Below, piece by piece: positions 1-6,938 of a stretch of DNA of 6,938 nt (position 1 is the first letter of the stretch; every line of letters starts with the position of its first letter). The position numbers and the translations under genes were made by a program. This stretch comes from Planctomycetaceae bacterium (GTDB taxonomy: Bacteria; Planctomycetota; Planctomycetia; Pirellulales; Pirellulaceae). The notes beneath the pieces were generated by a model. It saw only the letters and a program-made list of their open reading frames with translations. It made no database searches and was not told the DNA's origin. The DNA lies in contig PAJC01000007.1 in the NCBI GenBank assembly GCA_002705165.1, positions 18,006-24,943 on the forward strand, given 5' to 3'.

Positions 1-1101
1 AAGTTCAAAAAGTGGGGTGAAAGCGGAGCAACTGTCAGTGAATGGTTGCCACACATCGGTTCGATTGCCGATGATCTATGTTTCATCAAGTCGATGCATA
101 GTGAATACATTAACCATGCGCCTGCGATGACATTTATGATGACCGGTAGCCAGACCCCGGGACGCCCTAGTATCGGGGGGTGGGCCAGTTACGGACTGGG
201 GTCCACGAATCGCGATCTACCTGATTACGTCGTACTGGTCTCCAAGATGCAGCGGCCCAGTGATCAACCGCTCTACAACTACTATTGGGGTAACGGATTC
301 CTGTCCTCTCGTTATCAGGGTGTAAAATTCCGCAATGCGAGTGAACCAGTCCTTTACCTGGAAGACCCTGATGGACTTCCACGCGAAATGCGACGTAAAC
401 TTCTTGATGGCATTGGCAAACTCAATGGCCTCAAGGCACGGCAAAGTGGTGACCCGGAAATCGAAGCGCGCACGAAACAATTTGAAATGGCTTATCGCAT
501 GCAGGCCAGTGTACCCGAACTCACCGATCTTTCGGATGAACCTGAAGAAGTCTTTGAGCTTTACGGGCCCGACTCACGGCGTCCCGGAAGTTATGCTGCG
601 AATTGCATCCTCGCACGCCGTTTAGCGGAACGAGGGGTCCGATTCACCCAACTATTTCACCCTGACTGGGATCATCATAGTCGCTTAAGCACGTGGTGCG
701 TTGCTCGCTGTCGAGACACCGACCAAGCCACTGCAGCATTGATCATCGACCTAAAACGCCGAGGGCTACTCGAAGACACGCTGGTTGTCTGGGGCGGAGA
801 ATTTGGCCGCGGTGTGGCTGGGCAGGGTAACTGGAATACGCCAAGTGCCGGTCGCGATCACCACCCACGATGTTTTACCTACTGGATGGCAGGTGGCGGA
901 GTTAAAGCCGGATACACACACGGGGCAACCGATGATTTTAGCTACAACGTTGCTGAAGGTCACGTCCATGTACATGACCTACAAGCAACCATCCTGCATA
1001 TGCTGGGCATCAACCATGAACAGCTTACCTATCGCTATCAGGGCCGTGACTTCCGTCTGACTGACGTGCACGGAAAAGTTGTCAACGAAATCATCCTCTA
1101 A
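1..1101 (+). CDS. DUF1501 domain protein, C-terminal part (5' end outside window)
   Basis: The reading frame is open from base 1 to a TAA at 1099-1101, giving 366 residues. There is no start in the window: the first in-frame TTG at 46 lies inside conserved family sequence, so the gene begins upstream. DUF1501 proteins belong to the alkaline phosphatase/sulfatase-like superfamily, are very numerous in planctomycetes, usually carry a Tat signal at the missing N terminus and are about 460-490 residues long, so roughly 100 residues are absent. Visible family blocks are FHPDWDHH (about 655-678), WGGEFGR (790-810) and GRDHHP (850-867), whose Asp, His and Glu are the likely metal-site residues. The family ending follows: HGATDDF, then HVHDLQATILHMLG, then TYRYQGRDFRLTDVHG. 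The biochemical function of the family is not established. In planctomycetes it is usually paired with an upstream DUF1549/DUF1553 protein, which would lie outside this window. The gene converges on the dehydrogenase and is probably unrelated to it. Confidence 0.93.
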   Translation, partial: KFKKWGESGATVSEWLPHIGSIADDLCFIKSMHSEYINHAPAMTFMMTGSQTPGRPSIGGWASYGLGSTNRDLPDYVVLVSKMQRPSDQPLYNYYWGNGFLSSRYQGVKFRNASEPVLYLEDPDGLPREMRRKLLDGIGKLNGLKARQSGDPEIEARTKQFEMAYRMQASVPELTDLSDEPEEVFELYGPDSRRPGSYAANCILARRLAERGVRFTQLFHPDWDHHSRLSTWCVARCRDTDQATAALIIDLKRRGLLEDTLVVWGGEFGRGVAGQGNWNTPSAGRDHHPRCFTYWMAGGGVKAGYTHGATDDFSYNVAEGHVHVHDLQATILHMLGINHEQLTYRYQGRDFRLTDVHGKVVNEIIL

Positions 1102-1125
1102 GAAGCAAAGTAACACGGCATCTTA
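1099..1125. other. Short imperfect dyad spanning both convergent stop codons
   Basis: TAAGAAGC (1099-1106) pairs with GCATCTTA (1118-1125) except for one A-A mismatch, around an 11-base loop. The dyad contains the TAA of the DUF1501 gene and, on the other strand, the TAA of the dehydrogenase. It could act as a weak bidirectional terminator in the only 21 bases between the genes. The stem is AT-rich and has no clear T-run, so it may be chance. Confidence 0.2.
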
Positions 1126-2223
1126 CTCACTGACGTTCATGTAGACCTTCAAAGCAGTTGGTTCTTCCACTAACAGTCGCATTAATTCCTGATAGTTGTC
1201 AAAACCATCTACCGGATTTGTCAGGATTCTGGCAATGACACCCGGGTACATCACTTCGCCCAAAGCCAAATCTTTAATTCCTGATTCAAAATGCGTCTTG
1301 TTAGCGTTGACACTACCTACAAGTAGTTTATTACCCAATACCCACTCGATATTGATCTTATCGGAGGGGATTTCAACGGCTCGGTCACCACCTGTAATAC
1401 TCGTCCATACAAGCACACCGTTGTGTCCCAGGTGATTCATCGCATCAAAAGCTACCCCACTGTGTCCGGTTGCGTCCACAATCAAATCCGCTTTACCAAC
1501 TTGTGCGACTAGTTGGTCGATCGGGGTTTCACGGGTGGAAACATAAGTCGCTTCAAGCCCCTCCACAATTTCTGAATTGAGGGTACCTTTAGCCGAGCGA
1601 GCCAACGTGTATACATCGAGCCCGCGGTTTTTGAGTACAAGCGTGCTCAGCAGTCCAATCTGCCCGGCACCCAATACGAACGCTCTTTGAGGTCGCCAGA
1701 CTTTCATACGCTGCTGAGCTTCAAAAGCCTGCTGAATCGCTTTAGCAGCACAACTCATTGGTTCCATCAACACATGGAGATGCTGCAAGCCTTGAGGCAC
1801 TTTGACGATATACTCTTCTGAATCCACAAAATACTCGGTTAAAAAACCGTGGCGCAGATTAATACCACGTTCATAGTAGGTTTCTTCACTGGTCATATCA
1901 TATGTACCAATTTGATCGTAAATAGACCCACCAGGTCGACGAACAGTAGCTGTCACAAAGTCGCCAGGCTTTATTGCACGAACATTATCTCCGGCCTCTT
2001 CCACAACTCCAAACACCTCATGACCAATTGTCAGGAAGTCATATCCTTCCGGCGCATTTCCGTACAAAGCGTCGTTAATTTCCCGGTCGGTAGCATCAAC
2101 CCCTACTTTAAGAACGCGAACCAGAACACCCGTTCCATCAACCACGTCCGTCAACGAAGGTTTGGGTAAGTCGGCCATGTGGACACTATTGGGCGTGCCG
2201 GGCTTAACAGCAATTGCTTTCAT
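1123..2223 (-). CDS. gdh: Glucose 1-dehydrogenase-like zinc-type MDR oxidoreductase
   Basis: This 366-residue protein matches the length and layout of archaeal glucose 1-dehydrogenases, members of the medium-chain dehydrogenase family that oxidise glucose or galactose to the lactone with NAD(P)+ in the cytoplasm. The start at 2223 is secure because MKAIAVK matches the recalled start of the Haloferax enzyme, although no strong ribosome binding site precedes it. The N-terminal catalytic domain has GVDATDREI (41-49), GHE (67-69) and MEP (153-155). Asp43, His68, Glu69 and Glu154 sit where the haloarchaeal enzyme has its zinc-site residues Asp, His, Glu and Glu; the Sulfolobus enzyme has Cys at the first position. 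The four-cysteine structural-zinc loop of classical MDR proteins is missing. The Rossmann motif is LGAGQIG (184-190), and the following strand ends in LARS, where Arg209 suggests NADP+ use (inference). [10 protein letters not shown] (303-312) is the family's substrate/cofactor block. It is transcribed away from the aldehyde dehydrogenase. A dehydrogenase for another sugar or polyol is possible. Confidence 0.85.
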   Translation of the reverse strand: MKAIAVKPGTPNSVHMADLPKPSLTDVVDGTGVLVRVLKVGVDATDREINDALYGNAPEGYDFLTIGHEVFGVVEEAGDNVRAIKPGDFVTATVRRPGGSIYDQIGTYDMTSEETYYERGINLRHGFLTEYFVDSEEYIVKVPQGLQHLHVLMEPMSCAAKAIQQAFEAQQRMKVWRPQRAFVLGAGQIGLLSTLVLKNRGLDVYTLARSAKGTLNSEIVEGLEATYVSTRETPIDQLVAQVGKADLIVDATGHSGVAFDAMNHLGHNGVLVWTSITGGDRAVEIPSDKINIEWVLGNKLLVGSVNANKTHFESGIKDLALGEVMYPGVIARILTNPVDGFDNYQELMRLLVEEPTALKVYMNVSE

Positions 2224-2239
2224 CAGTCTTATCAGTCTT
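2222..2239. repeat. 9-bp tandem direct repeat overlapping the dehydrogenase start codon
   Basis: ATCAGTCTT occurs twice head to tail (2222-2230 and 2231-2239). On the minus strand this reads AAGACTGAT twice, and the AT ending the second copy is the first two bases of the dehydrogenase ATG. The repeat fills the place where a ribosome binding site should be. It is seen directly; any role in translation or regulator binding is inference. Confidence 0.8.
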
Positions 2240-2277
2240 TGGCTACTGAGATTTAAAAAGGCAGCGGGAAAGAGTTA

Positions 2278-2283
2278 AGTATA
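2278..2283 (-). promoter_or_regulatory. Possible -10 box for the dehydrogenase gene
   Basis: Read on the minus strand this is TATACT, five of six matches to the sigma70-type consensus, about 55 bases before the ATG. The hexamer 17 bases further upstream (TACACG at 2306-2301) is a poor -35 match, so the call rests on the -10 alone. Confidence 0.25.
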
Positions 2284-2320
2284 GATAGCAAACAAGAACT
2301 CGTGTAGACGACCAACCTCT

Positions 2321-2354
2321 GTGAGAAATAGACATCGCATACAACATGTCTCAC
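2321..2354. promoter_or_regulatory. Inverted repeat in the divergent intergenic region, candidate operator
   Basis: AGACAT (2330-2335) and ATGTCT (2346-2351) form a perfect 6-bp inverted repeat with a 10-base gap. Overlapping it, GTGAGA (2321-2326) is the complement of TCTCAC (2349-2354). The whole could be read as a longer dyad whose left arm carries a short insertion. It lies just before the weak promoter boxes of the aldehyde dehydrogenase and between two divergent genes, a usual place for a regulator site. No regulator gene is in the window, so its identity is unknown. Confidence 0.3.
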
Positions 2355-2357
2355 GAT

Positions 2358-2386
2358 TTGTAACATCTACCACCAAAGCGTTAAAA
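2358..2386 (+). promoter_or_regulatory. Possible weak promoter for the aldehyde dehydrogenase operon
   Basis: TTGTAA (2358-2363, four of six to the -35 consensus) and TTAAAA (2381-2386, three of six to the -10 consensus) are separated by 17 bases, about 46 bases before the ATG. The matches are modest, and planctomycete promoters are poorly defined, so this is a tentative call. Confidence 0.2.
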
Positions 2387-2432
2387 TCATCTAGGGTTCC
2401 AACCAAACAAAATATAAAAAGGGAAGAAGACT

Positions 2433-3902
2433 ATGGCCACTGCAGATATTGTCGCACCTCCAACTATTCGCCAGACACTTTGCTTTATTGGAGGACAATG
2501 GATTCCAGCAGAAAGTGGAAAGACATTTGATACTTTTCACCCCGCCACTGGGGAAGTCATCGCTCAGGTAGCAGAAGGCGATGAAGCAGACGTAGACAAG
2601 GCGGTTGCAGCCGCTCGCAAAGCTTTTGATGAAGGCCCCTGGCGGACAATGGATGCTCGCGAACGTGGAGCAATTATGTATCGTCTGGCTGATCTGATCG
2701 AGGCCGAGCTTGAAGAACTAGCCGCATTAGAAACGCTGGACAACGGAAAACCTATCAGCGACTCACTCGCCGCAGACTTACCGCTAACCATTGATTGTCT
2801 TAGATACTACGCAGGTTATGCAGACAAGATTCACGGACAGACAATTCCAGTTCGAGGAAATTATTTCACCTATACAAAGAAGGAACCCGTTGGGGTCGTT
2901 GGGCAGATCATTCCCTGGAACTTTCCCATGCTCATGGTTGCCTGGAAATGGGGGCCGGCATTAGCCGCTGGTTGTACCATTGTTATGAAACCAGCAGAAC
3001 AAACTCCACTCACCTGCCTACGCATGGCAAGGCTAGCACAAAAGGCCGGGATACCTGACGGGGTTATCAATATCGTTCCCGGCTTTGGACCAACTGCCGG
3101 CGCCGCGGTCGTAAAACATCCAGGCATCGACAAAGTAGCATTTACCGGCGAATACAAAACAGCCCAAACTATCATGGCTGACGCTTCCCAGACACTAAAG
3201 CGGCTCACGTTTGAACTCGGAGGCAAAAGCCCTAACGTTGTATTTAATGACGCCGATCTGGATGCGGCAGCAGCAGGTTCGCATTTTGGTCTTTATTTCA
3301 ACCAGGGACAATGCTGCTGTGCCGGAAGCCGTCTCTTTGTACAGGAAGATATTCACGATGACTTTGTAGCGAAGCTTGTGGCAATGAATCAATCAAGAGT
3401 CGTTGGCAACCCGTTTGATAAGGCGACGGAACAAGGACCCCAGGTCGATCAGGCTCAATTCGAGAAAATTCTAAAGTACATTGACATCGGCAAACAGGAG
3501 GGCGCTCAATGTCTCACTGGTGGTGGTCGTCACGGAGAAAACGGCTACTTTATTGAACCGACCTTATTTGATGGCGTAACGGACGAAATGCAGATCGCTA
3601 CTGATGAAATTTTTGGGCCTGTCATGTCTATCCTCACATTCAAAGACACCGAGGATTTAATTCAACGTGCTAACAATACCTTCTACGGCCTCGCGGCAGC
3701 GGTTTGGTCAAGAGACATTGGTAAAGCCCATATGCTTGCGGATCGCGTTCGTGCAGGTACGGTTTGGGTCAACTGCTATGACGTATTTGATGCTGCTGCC
3801 CCATTTGGCGGATTCAAAATGTCAGGCATTGGTCGCGAACTTGGTGAGGAAGGGCTGAAAAACTATCTCGAAACCAAGACGGTTACTGTCGCCCTTGATT
3901 AA
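2433..3902 (+). CDS. NAD-dependent aldehyde dehydrogenase (ALDH1/2-like)
   Basis: This 489-residue protein has the full length of the aldehyde dehydrogenase superfamily, cytoplasmic enzymes that oxidise aldehydes to carboxylic acids. The ATG at 2433 follows GGGAAG (2421-2426) at a normal distance. Visible motifs, in order, are PWNFP with the oxyanion Asn164, KPAEQTP with Lys186 and Glu189 (Glu here favours NAD+ over NADP+), FELGGKSP with the general base Glu261, [10 protein letters not shown] with the nucleophile in the triple cysteine (middle one, Cys295), EIFGPV (392-397) and the C-terminal [15 protein letters not shown]. The closest known type is ALDH1/ALDH2 or bacterial broad-range ALDH; the substrate cannot be read from the sequence. 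An oddity is that the nucleotide loop reads FTGEYKTA (237-244), where the family normally has FTGSTEVG: the serine is Glu240 and the second glycine is Ala244. The stop overlaps the upstream-most start of the molybdoenzyme, indicating an operon. Confidence 0.95.
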   Translation: MATADIVAPPTIRQTLCFIGGQWIPAESGKTFDTFHPATGEVIAQVAEGDEADVDKAVAAARKAFDEGPWRTMDARERGAIMYRLADLIEAELEELAALETLDNGKPISDSLAADLPLTIDCLRYYAGYADKIHGQTIPVRGNYFTYTKKEPVGVVGQIIPWNFPMLMVAWKWGPALAAGCTIVMKPAEQTPLTCLRMARLAQKAGIPDGVINIVPGFGPTAGAAVVKHPGIDKVAFTGEYKTAQTIMADASQTLKRLTFELGGKSPNVVFNDADLDAAAAGSHFGLYFNQGQCCCAGSRLFVQEDIHDDFVAKLVAMNQSRVVGNPFDKATEQGPQVDQAQFEKILKYIDIGKQEGAQCLTGGGRHGENGYFIEPTLFDGVTDEMQIATDEIFGPVMSILTFKDTEDLIQRANNTFYGLAAAVWSRDIGKAHMLADRVRAGTVWVNCYDVFDAAAPFGGFKMSGIGRELGEEGLKNYLETKTVTVALD

Positions 3903-6129
3903 CTTGCCTTTATTTCAAAAGTCCTCTCATAAAGCTTCAACAATCTTGATCAAGAAACCCAAAAGTGGCGGTGGCTGGCAGGCCATTCGCTACGTTTTAA
4001 AGAAATCTCGTACTTCCGGCGGCTTTCTGCGGATGTGGAAAGCCCTGCGCAGTAAGAACACGTGTAAAACATGTGCGGTTGGTATGGGAGGTCAGTCCGG
4101 TGGAATGGTGAACGAAACCGGACGCTCTTTAGAAATGTGCAAAAAATCAGTACAAGCAATGGCCGCGGACCTGCAGGAAGCCGGAGCCTGTGAACACCTT
4201 GAATCGCATGCAATTGCTCAGTTAAAAAAACAAACTCCCTATCAGCTGGAGCATGCCGGACGGCTAACGCACCCCATGCTTTACGAGAAAGGAAAGGACT
4301 TTTATCGACGTATCGAATGGGAGGAAGCCCTGGGGCGTATTAGCACGGCACTTAAAGAGACCTCCCCCGATGATTCCTTTTGGTACTTCAGTGGTCGAAG
4401 CAGCAACGAAGCTGGTTTTCTACTTCAGCTATTTGCTCGCCTTTATGGTACGAACAATGTCAACAATTGCAGTTACTACTGTCATCAGGCCAGTGGAGTC
4501 GGGCTGAGTAGTGCTATTGGAAGTGGAACGGCAACAGTCGTTCTAGACGATGTCGAACACGCCGATCTCGTATTCGTGATCGGAGGAAATCCTCCCAGCA
4601 ACCACCCTCGCCTCATGACGACGCTCATGCAAGTGAAAAACAAAAAAGGTAAGGTCGTGGTGGTAAACCCCGCAGTAGAAATAGGATTGGTTAATTTCAA
4701 AGTTCCCAGCAATCCTTTCAGTCTCTTGTTTGGCACGCCCATTGCAGACCTCTATGTCCAACCTCATATCGGCGGTGATCTGGCAATGTTAACGGGCATT
4801 GCCAAAGCGATCAAAGAAATGGGAGCCGAAGACTCAGCGTTCCTTCAACAATATTGTGACGGTGGCGAGCAATGGTTCTCCCATCTTAATGCCATGTCAT
4901 GGGATGAAATCACAACAAAATCCGGGGTCTCTGAATGTGAGATTCGTGAGATAGCTTCACTATATGCCAAAGCGGAAAACGTCATCTTTTGCTGGACAAT
5001 GGGGATCACCCATCATGCACATGGAGTCCAAAATGTTCAGGCAATCGCCAACTTAGCTATGATGCGAGGGATGCTCGGTAGACCTCACGCAGGATTGCTC
5101 CCCGTGCGGGGCCACAGCAATGTCCAAGGCATTGGTTCTGTTGGGGTTACCCCCAAACTTAAGGATGCAATTTTCAATGCTTTAGAATCTGAACTCAAGC
5201 TCAAGCTACCAACCACAGAAGGACTCGACACTCTGGGCTGTATGGAAGCCACAGACCGAGGGGAACTGAGTCTGGGGTTTTGTCTAGGTGGAAATCTGTA
5301 TGGTTCCAACCCAGACTTGGAATTCGCCGCTGCATCGCTAAGTAAGCTGAAGACCCTTGTGTACATTAATACGACATTAAATACGGGGCATGCACATGGC
5401 CTGGCAGACCAAACGATCATCCTCCCGGTGCTCGCTCGTGATGAAGAAGCTCAAGCTACAACTCAGGAATCGATGTTCAACTTTGTACGACTCAGTGACG
5501 GAGGCCCACGTCGACACGAAGGGCCTCGTAGTGAAATCGATGTTATCACTGACATTGCCAGTAACGCCCTGGGAACGGAAAGTCCTGTCGACTGGCAAGC
5601 CATGAAAGAAGCCCCTAACATTCGTAGTGCTATCGGGAAGACCATTCCTGGATTTGAGAGAATAGCCGACATCGACGAAACAAAGAGCGAGTTTCAAATT
5701 AATGGCCGGACTTTTCATACCCCACAATTCTCAACCCCCAATGGAAAAGCTCAAATACACCGCCACCACCTTCCGGAACTCAAAGGGGATGAAAGTCAGT
5801 TACGGCTGATGACCGTTCGCAGTGAAGGCCAGTTCAATACTGTCGTTTATGAAGAAACCGATATTTACCGGGGAATAGAGCGTCGTGATGTCATTCTAAT
5901 TAACCCGGTCGATACAAAGAGGCTTGGTTTTCGACATGACCAGCGGGTCACCGTCAAGAGCCCGACTGGAGAGCTGAAAGATATCCACATTCACAATTAT
6001 GACGATATACGAGCGGGCAATGTGCTCATGTATTTCCCCGAGGCGAATGTTTTGGTACCAAGGACGACGGATCCACAATCACGGACGCCAGCCTTCAAAG
6101 GGGCGTTAGTGACGCTGCACGCACAGTAA
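3895..6129 (+). CDS. FdhF/YdeP-family molybdopterin oxidoreductase (formate dehydrogenase-like)
   Basis: From TTG at 3895 this is 744 residues, close to E. coli YdeP (about 760). The family carries bis-pterin molybdenum cofactor and is often labelled formate dehydrogenase alpha subunit, but its substrate is mostly unproven. The start is uncertain: the family's N-terminal block [11 protein letters not shown] (25-35) lies before the first ATG (4033), and only TTG codons at 3895, 3904 and 3946 precede it, none with a good ribosome binding site. Translation may be coupled to the end of the aldehyde dehydrogenase. Blocks seen are CKTC (57-60) with Cys82, the start of the molybdopterin domain near TYHP-like [19 protein letters not shown] (166-174), [11 protein letters not shown] with likely metal ligand Cys196 and His197, [28 protein letters not shown] (405-412), [10 protein letters not shown] and a C-terminal dinucleotide-binding domain ending [16 protein letters not shown]. 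No signal peptide is visible, so a cytoplasmic enzyme is likely. No FdhD maturation gene or separate electron-transfer subunit lies in the window. Confidence 0.9.
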   Translation: MINLPLFQKSSHKASTILIKKPKSGGGWQAIRYVLKKSRTSGGFLRMWKALRSKNTCKTCAVGMGGQSGGMVNETGRSLEMCKKSVQAMAADLQEAGACEHLESHAIAQLKKQTPYQLEHAGRLTHPMLYEKGKDFYRRIEWEEALGRISTALKETSPDDSFWYFSGRSSNEAGFLLQLFARLYGTNNVNNCSYYCHQASGVGLSSAIGSGTATVVLDDVEHADLVFVIGGNPPSNHPRLMTTLMQVKNKKGKVVVVNPAVEIGLVNFKVPSNPFSLLFGTPIADLYVQPHIGGDLAMLTGIAKAIKEMGAEDSAFLQQYCDGGEQWFSHLNAMSWDEITTKSGVSECEIREIASLYAKAENVIFCWTMGITHHAHGVQNVQAIANLAMMRGMLGRPHAGLLPVRGHSNVQGIGSVGVTPKLKDAIFNALESELKLKLPTTEGLDTLGCMEATDRGELSLGFCLGGNLYGSNPDLEFAAASLSKLKTLVYINTTLNTGHAHGLADQTIILPVLARDEEAQATTQESMFNFVRLSDGGPRRHEGPRSEIDVITDIASNALGTESPVDWQAMKEAPNIRSAIGKTIPGFERIADIDETKSEFQINGRTFHTPQFSTPNGKAQIHRHHLPELKGDESQLRLMTVRSEGQFNTVVYEETDIYRGIERRDVILINPVDTKRLGFRHDQRVTVKSPTGELKDIHIHNYDDIRAGNVLMYFPEANVLVPRTTDPQSRTPAFKGALVTLHAQ

Positions 6130-6148
6130 GACCCCCAAACGGAAAAAC

Positions 6149-6169
6149 CACGACTTGAAGGAGTCTGTG
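6149..6169. other. Small hairpin after the molybdoenzyme gene
   Basis: CACGACT (6149-6155) pairs with AGTC-T-GTG (6162-6169) through seven base pairs and one bulged T, with a 6-base loop. On the + strand no T-run follows, so it is a poor terminator for the operon. On the minus strand it is followed by a run of five T, but no minus-strand gene enters from the right within the window. A + strand terminator is not evident elsewhere in the 165-base gap 6130-6294. Confidence 0.2.
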
Positions 6170-6245
6170 CTCCGGGGTTAGCCGTGAAGTACAAAGGGCA
6201 TCTGGCCGATATTTAGGGTAGGTGTATGCCTAAGCAATGAATTAC

Positions 6246-6266
6246 GCAAAGAATCCTAGCCTTTGC
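6246..6266. other. Inverted repeat in the leader of the membrane protein gene
   Basis: GCAAAG (6246-6251) and CTTTGC (6261-6266) form a perfect 6-bp stem with a 9-base loop, ending 28 bases before the ATG at 6295. A smaller perfect dyad, TAGG/CCTA, lies at 6219-6232. They may be leader structure or a regulator site; the stem is weak and no T-run follows. Confidence 0.2.
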
Positions 6267-6294
6267 TTACTCTATTTACTGAACCCTCACCCCA

Positions 6295-6938
6295 ATGGCT
6301 GCAGTCAACAAATCGATTTCAAGATGGTCTGCGATCACCATACTCAGTAGTGCTCTACTGCTGTTTCAGGTTCAACCTATGGCAAGTAAAGCAATCCTTG
6401 CCTGGTTTGGAGGTGCATCCAGTGTTTGGACAACCAGCATGCTGTTCTTCCAAACGATTCTGGTGGCAGGCTATTGCTATGCTCACCTTATGAGTCGCTG
6501 GACCATTCAGCGTCAGTTCAAAATACACGCCGTGTTAGTACTCAGTGCCTGTATTTTTCTACCACTTTCTTTTGCTGCCCCCGAGGCAACCAAAGCTTCT
6601 GCGCAACCCATCAGCACCATTCTTCTCCTCTTGCTGGCAACGGTTGGACTTCCCTATTTTGTTTTATCGACCACCGGCCCTCTCGTTCAAAGTTGGTACG
6701 GACTGACTCAGGGCAAAGGAACTCCCTATCGACTTTATTCACTCTCCAATATTGGCTCACTAACAGCACTAATCACCTATCCTTTTCTGATGGAAGTCTA
6801 CCTCGACATTCCAACTCAGAGTGAAGTCTGGTCTATTAGCTACCTGTTCTTCGCGTTGTCAGTCGGAGCACTCGGATGGCAGTGCACTCGGCAAGGATCT
6901 ATTGTGAAAGTCGAACCCGCGGCATTCAGGACTATCGC
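6295..6938 (+). CDS. Fused MFS/spermidine synthase-like protein, N-terminal membrane part (3' end outside window)
   Basis: The ATG at 6295 is the first start after an in-frame TGA at 6280, and the frame stays open to the window end, giving 214 residues. No clear ribosome binding site precedes it. The sequence fits the membrane half of proteins annotated as fused MFS/spermidine synthase, whose C-terminal half (missing here) is a Rossmann methyltransferase-like domain related to spermidine synthase. Conserved blocks are LLFQVQPM (22-29), WFGGASSVWTTSMLFFQ (37-53), GYCYAHL (59-65), GLPYFVLSTTGPLVQSWY (118-135) and PYRLYSLSNIGSL (144-156). Hydrophobic segments lie at about 12-28, 45-66, 78-95, 108-127, 147-166 and 178-196, so at least five or six membrane spans are likely. 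The family's reaction is unknown; a real polyamine role should not be assumed. It follows the molybdoenzyme by 165 bases and is probably a separate transcription unit. Confidence 0.85.
   Translation, partial: MAAVNKSISRWSAITILSSALLLFQVQPMASKAILAWFGGASSVWTTSMLFFQTILVAGYCYAHLMSRWTIQRQFKIHAVLVLSACIFLPLSFAAPEATKASAQPISTILLLLLATVGLPYFVLSTTGPLVQSWYGLTQGKGTPYRLYSLSNIGSLTALITYPFLMEVYLDIPTQSEVWSISYLFFALSVGALGWQCTRQGSIVKVEPAAFRTI

Noticed and set aside
46..1101. Complete 351-residue protein starting at TTG 46
   Set aside because: The frame is open to base 1 and the residues before 46 continue family sequence, so this is an internal codon of a truncated gene.
1196..2169. Plus-strand reading frames of 79 and 106 residues
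   Set aside because: They are antisense to the dehydrogenase, whose own frame is fully supported by family motifs.
2321..2530. 69-residue reading frame crossing the start of the aldehyde dehydrogenase
   Set aside because: It overlaps the aldehyde dehydrogenase start in another frame, has no recognisable domain, and is not needed to explain the region.
4480..4485. Selenocysteine at the molybdenum site
   Set aside because: The codon for residue 196 is TGT (cysteine), not TGA, and the frame has no internal stop.
4485..5727. Several minus-strand reading frames of 70-116 residues
   Set aside because: They are antisense to the molybdoenzyme gene, have low-complexity composition and show no recognisable motif.
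6130..6294. Strong intrinsic terminator after the operon
   Set aside because: Only small or bulged stems are present and none is followed by a T-run on the + strand.
6263..6824. Two + strand reading frames (6263-6493 and 6426-6824)
   Set aside because: Both lie in other frames over the membrane protein gene at 6295-6938, which has clear family motifs and membrane segments.
1..6938. Mobile element, CRISPR array, tRNA or defence system
   Set aside because: No transposase or integrase motifs, long terminal repeats, regular spaced repeats or tRNA-like folds were seen; the genes are metabolic or planctomycete family proteins.

Overview
The window looks like ordinary chromosome from a planctomycete, probably a marine or aquatic one of the Planctomycetaceae/Gimesia type. 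This rests on a DUF1501 protein, a planctomycete-style fused membrane/spermidine-synthase-like protein, a FdhF/YdeP-type molybdoenzyme, and base composition that looks near 50% GC throughout by eye. The assignment is inferred from protein families recalled from memory; no search was run. I see no RNA gene, CRISPR array, insertion sequence, integrase or phage gene.

Layout. Bases 1-1101 (+) are the C-terminal three quarters or so of a DUF1501 protein, cut by the window edge. It converges with a glucose 1-dehydrogenase-like gene at 1123-2223 (-), leaving only 21 bases between the two stop codons. A 209-base divergent intergenic region (2224-2432) holds a 9-bp tandem repeat at the dehydrogenase start, an inverted repeat and weak promoter-like boxes for both directions. 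On the + strand follow an NAD-type aldehyde dehydrogenase (2433-3902) and, overlapping its end by up to 8 bases, a molybdopterin oxidoreductase of the FdhF/YdeP family (3895-6129). After a 165-base gap with two small hairpins comes the membrane N-terminal half of a fused MFS/spermidine-synthase-like protein (6295 to the window end, truncated).

How the genes may work together. The three central genes are all redox enzymes acting on carbonyl or acid groups: an aldose dehydrogenase divergent from an aldehyde dehydrogenase/molybdoenzyme pair. The overlap suggests that the last two are co-translated. A plausible inference is sugar or aldehyde oxidation coupled to a second, molybdenum-dependent oxidation of an acid product. 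The molybdoenzyme's true substrate is open. It keeps a Cys-His at the metal site but has Gln where classical formate dehydrogenases have a catalytic Arg, and it lacks the usual third cysteine of the iron-sulfur motif.

The most interesting points are that unusual molybdoenzyme and its pairing with an aldehyde dehydrogenase whose cofactor-binding loop is non-canonical, and a dehydrogenase with the aspartate zinc ligand known from haloarchaeal glucose dehydrogenase. None of these amounts to a clearly new system on sequence evidence alone.
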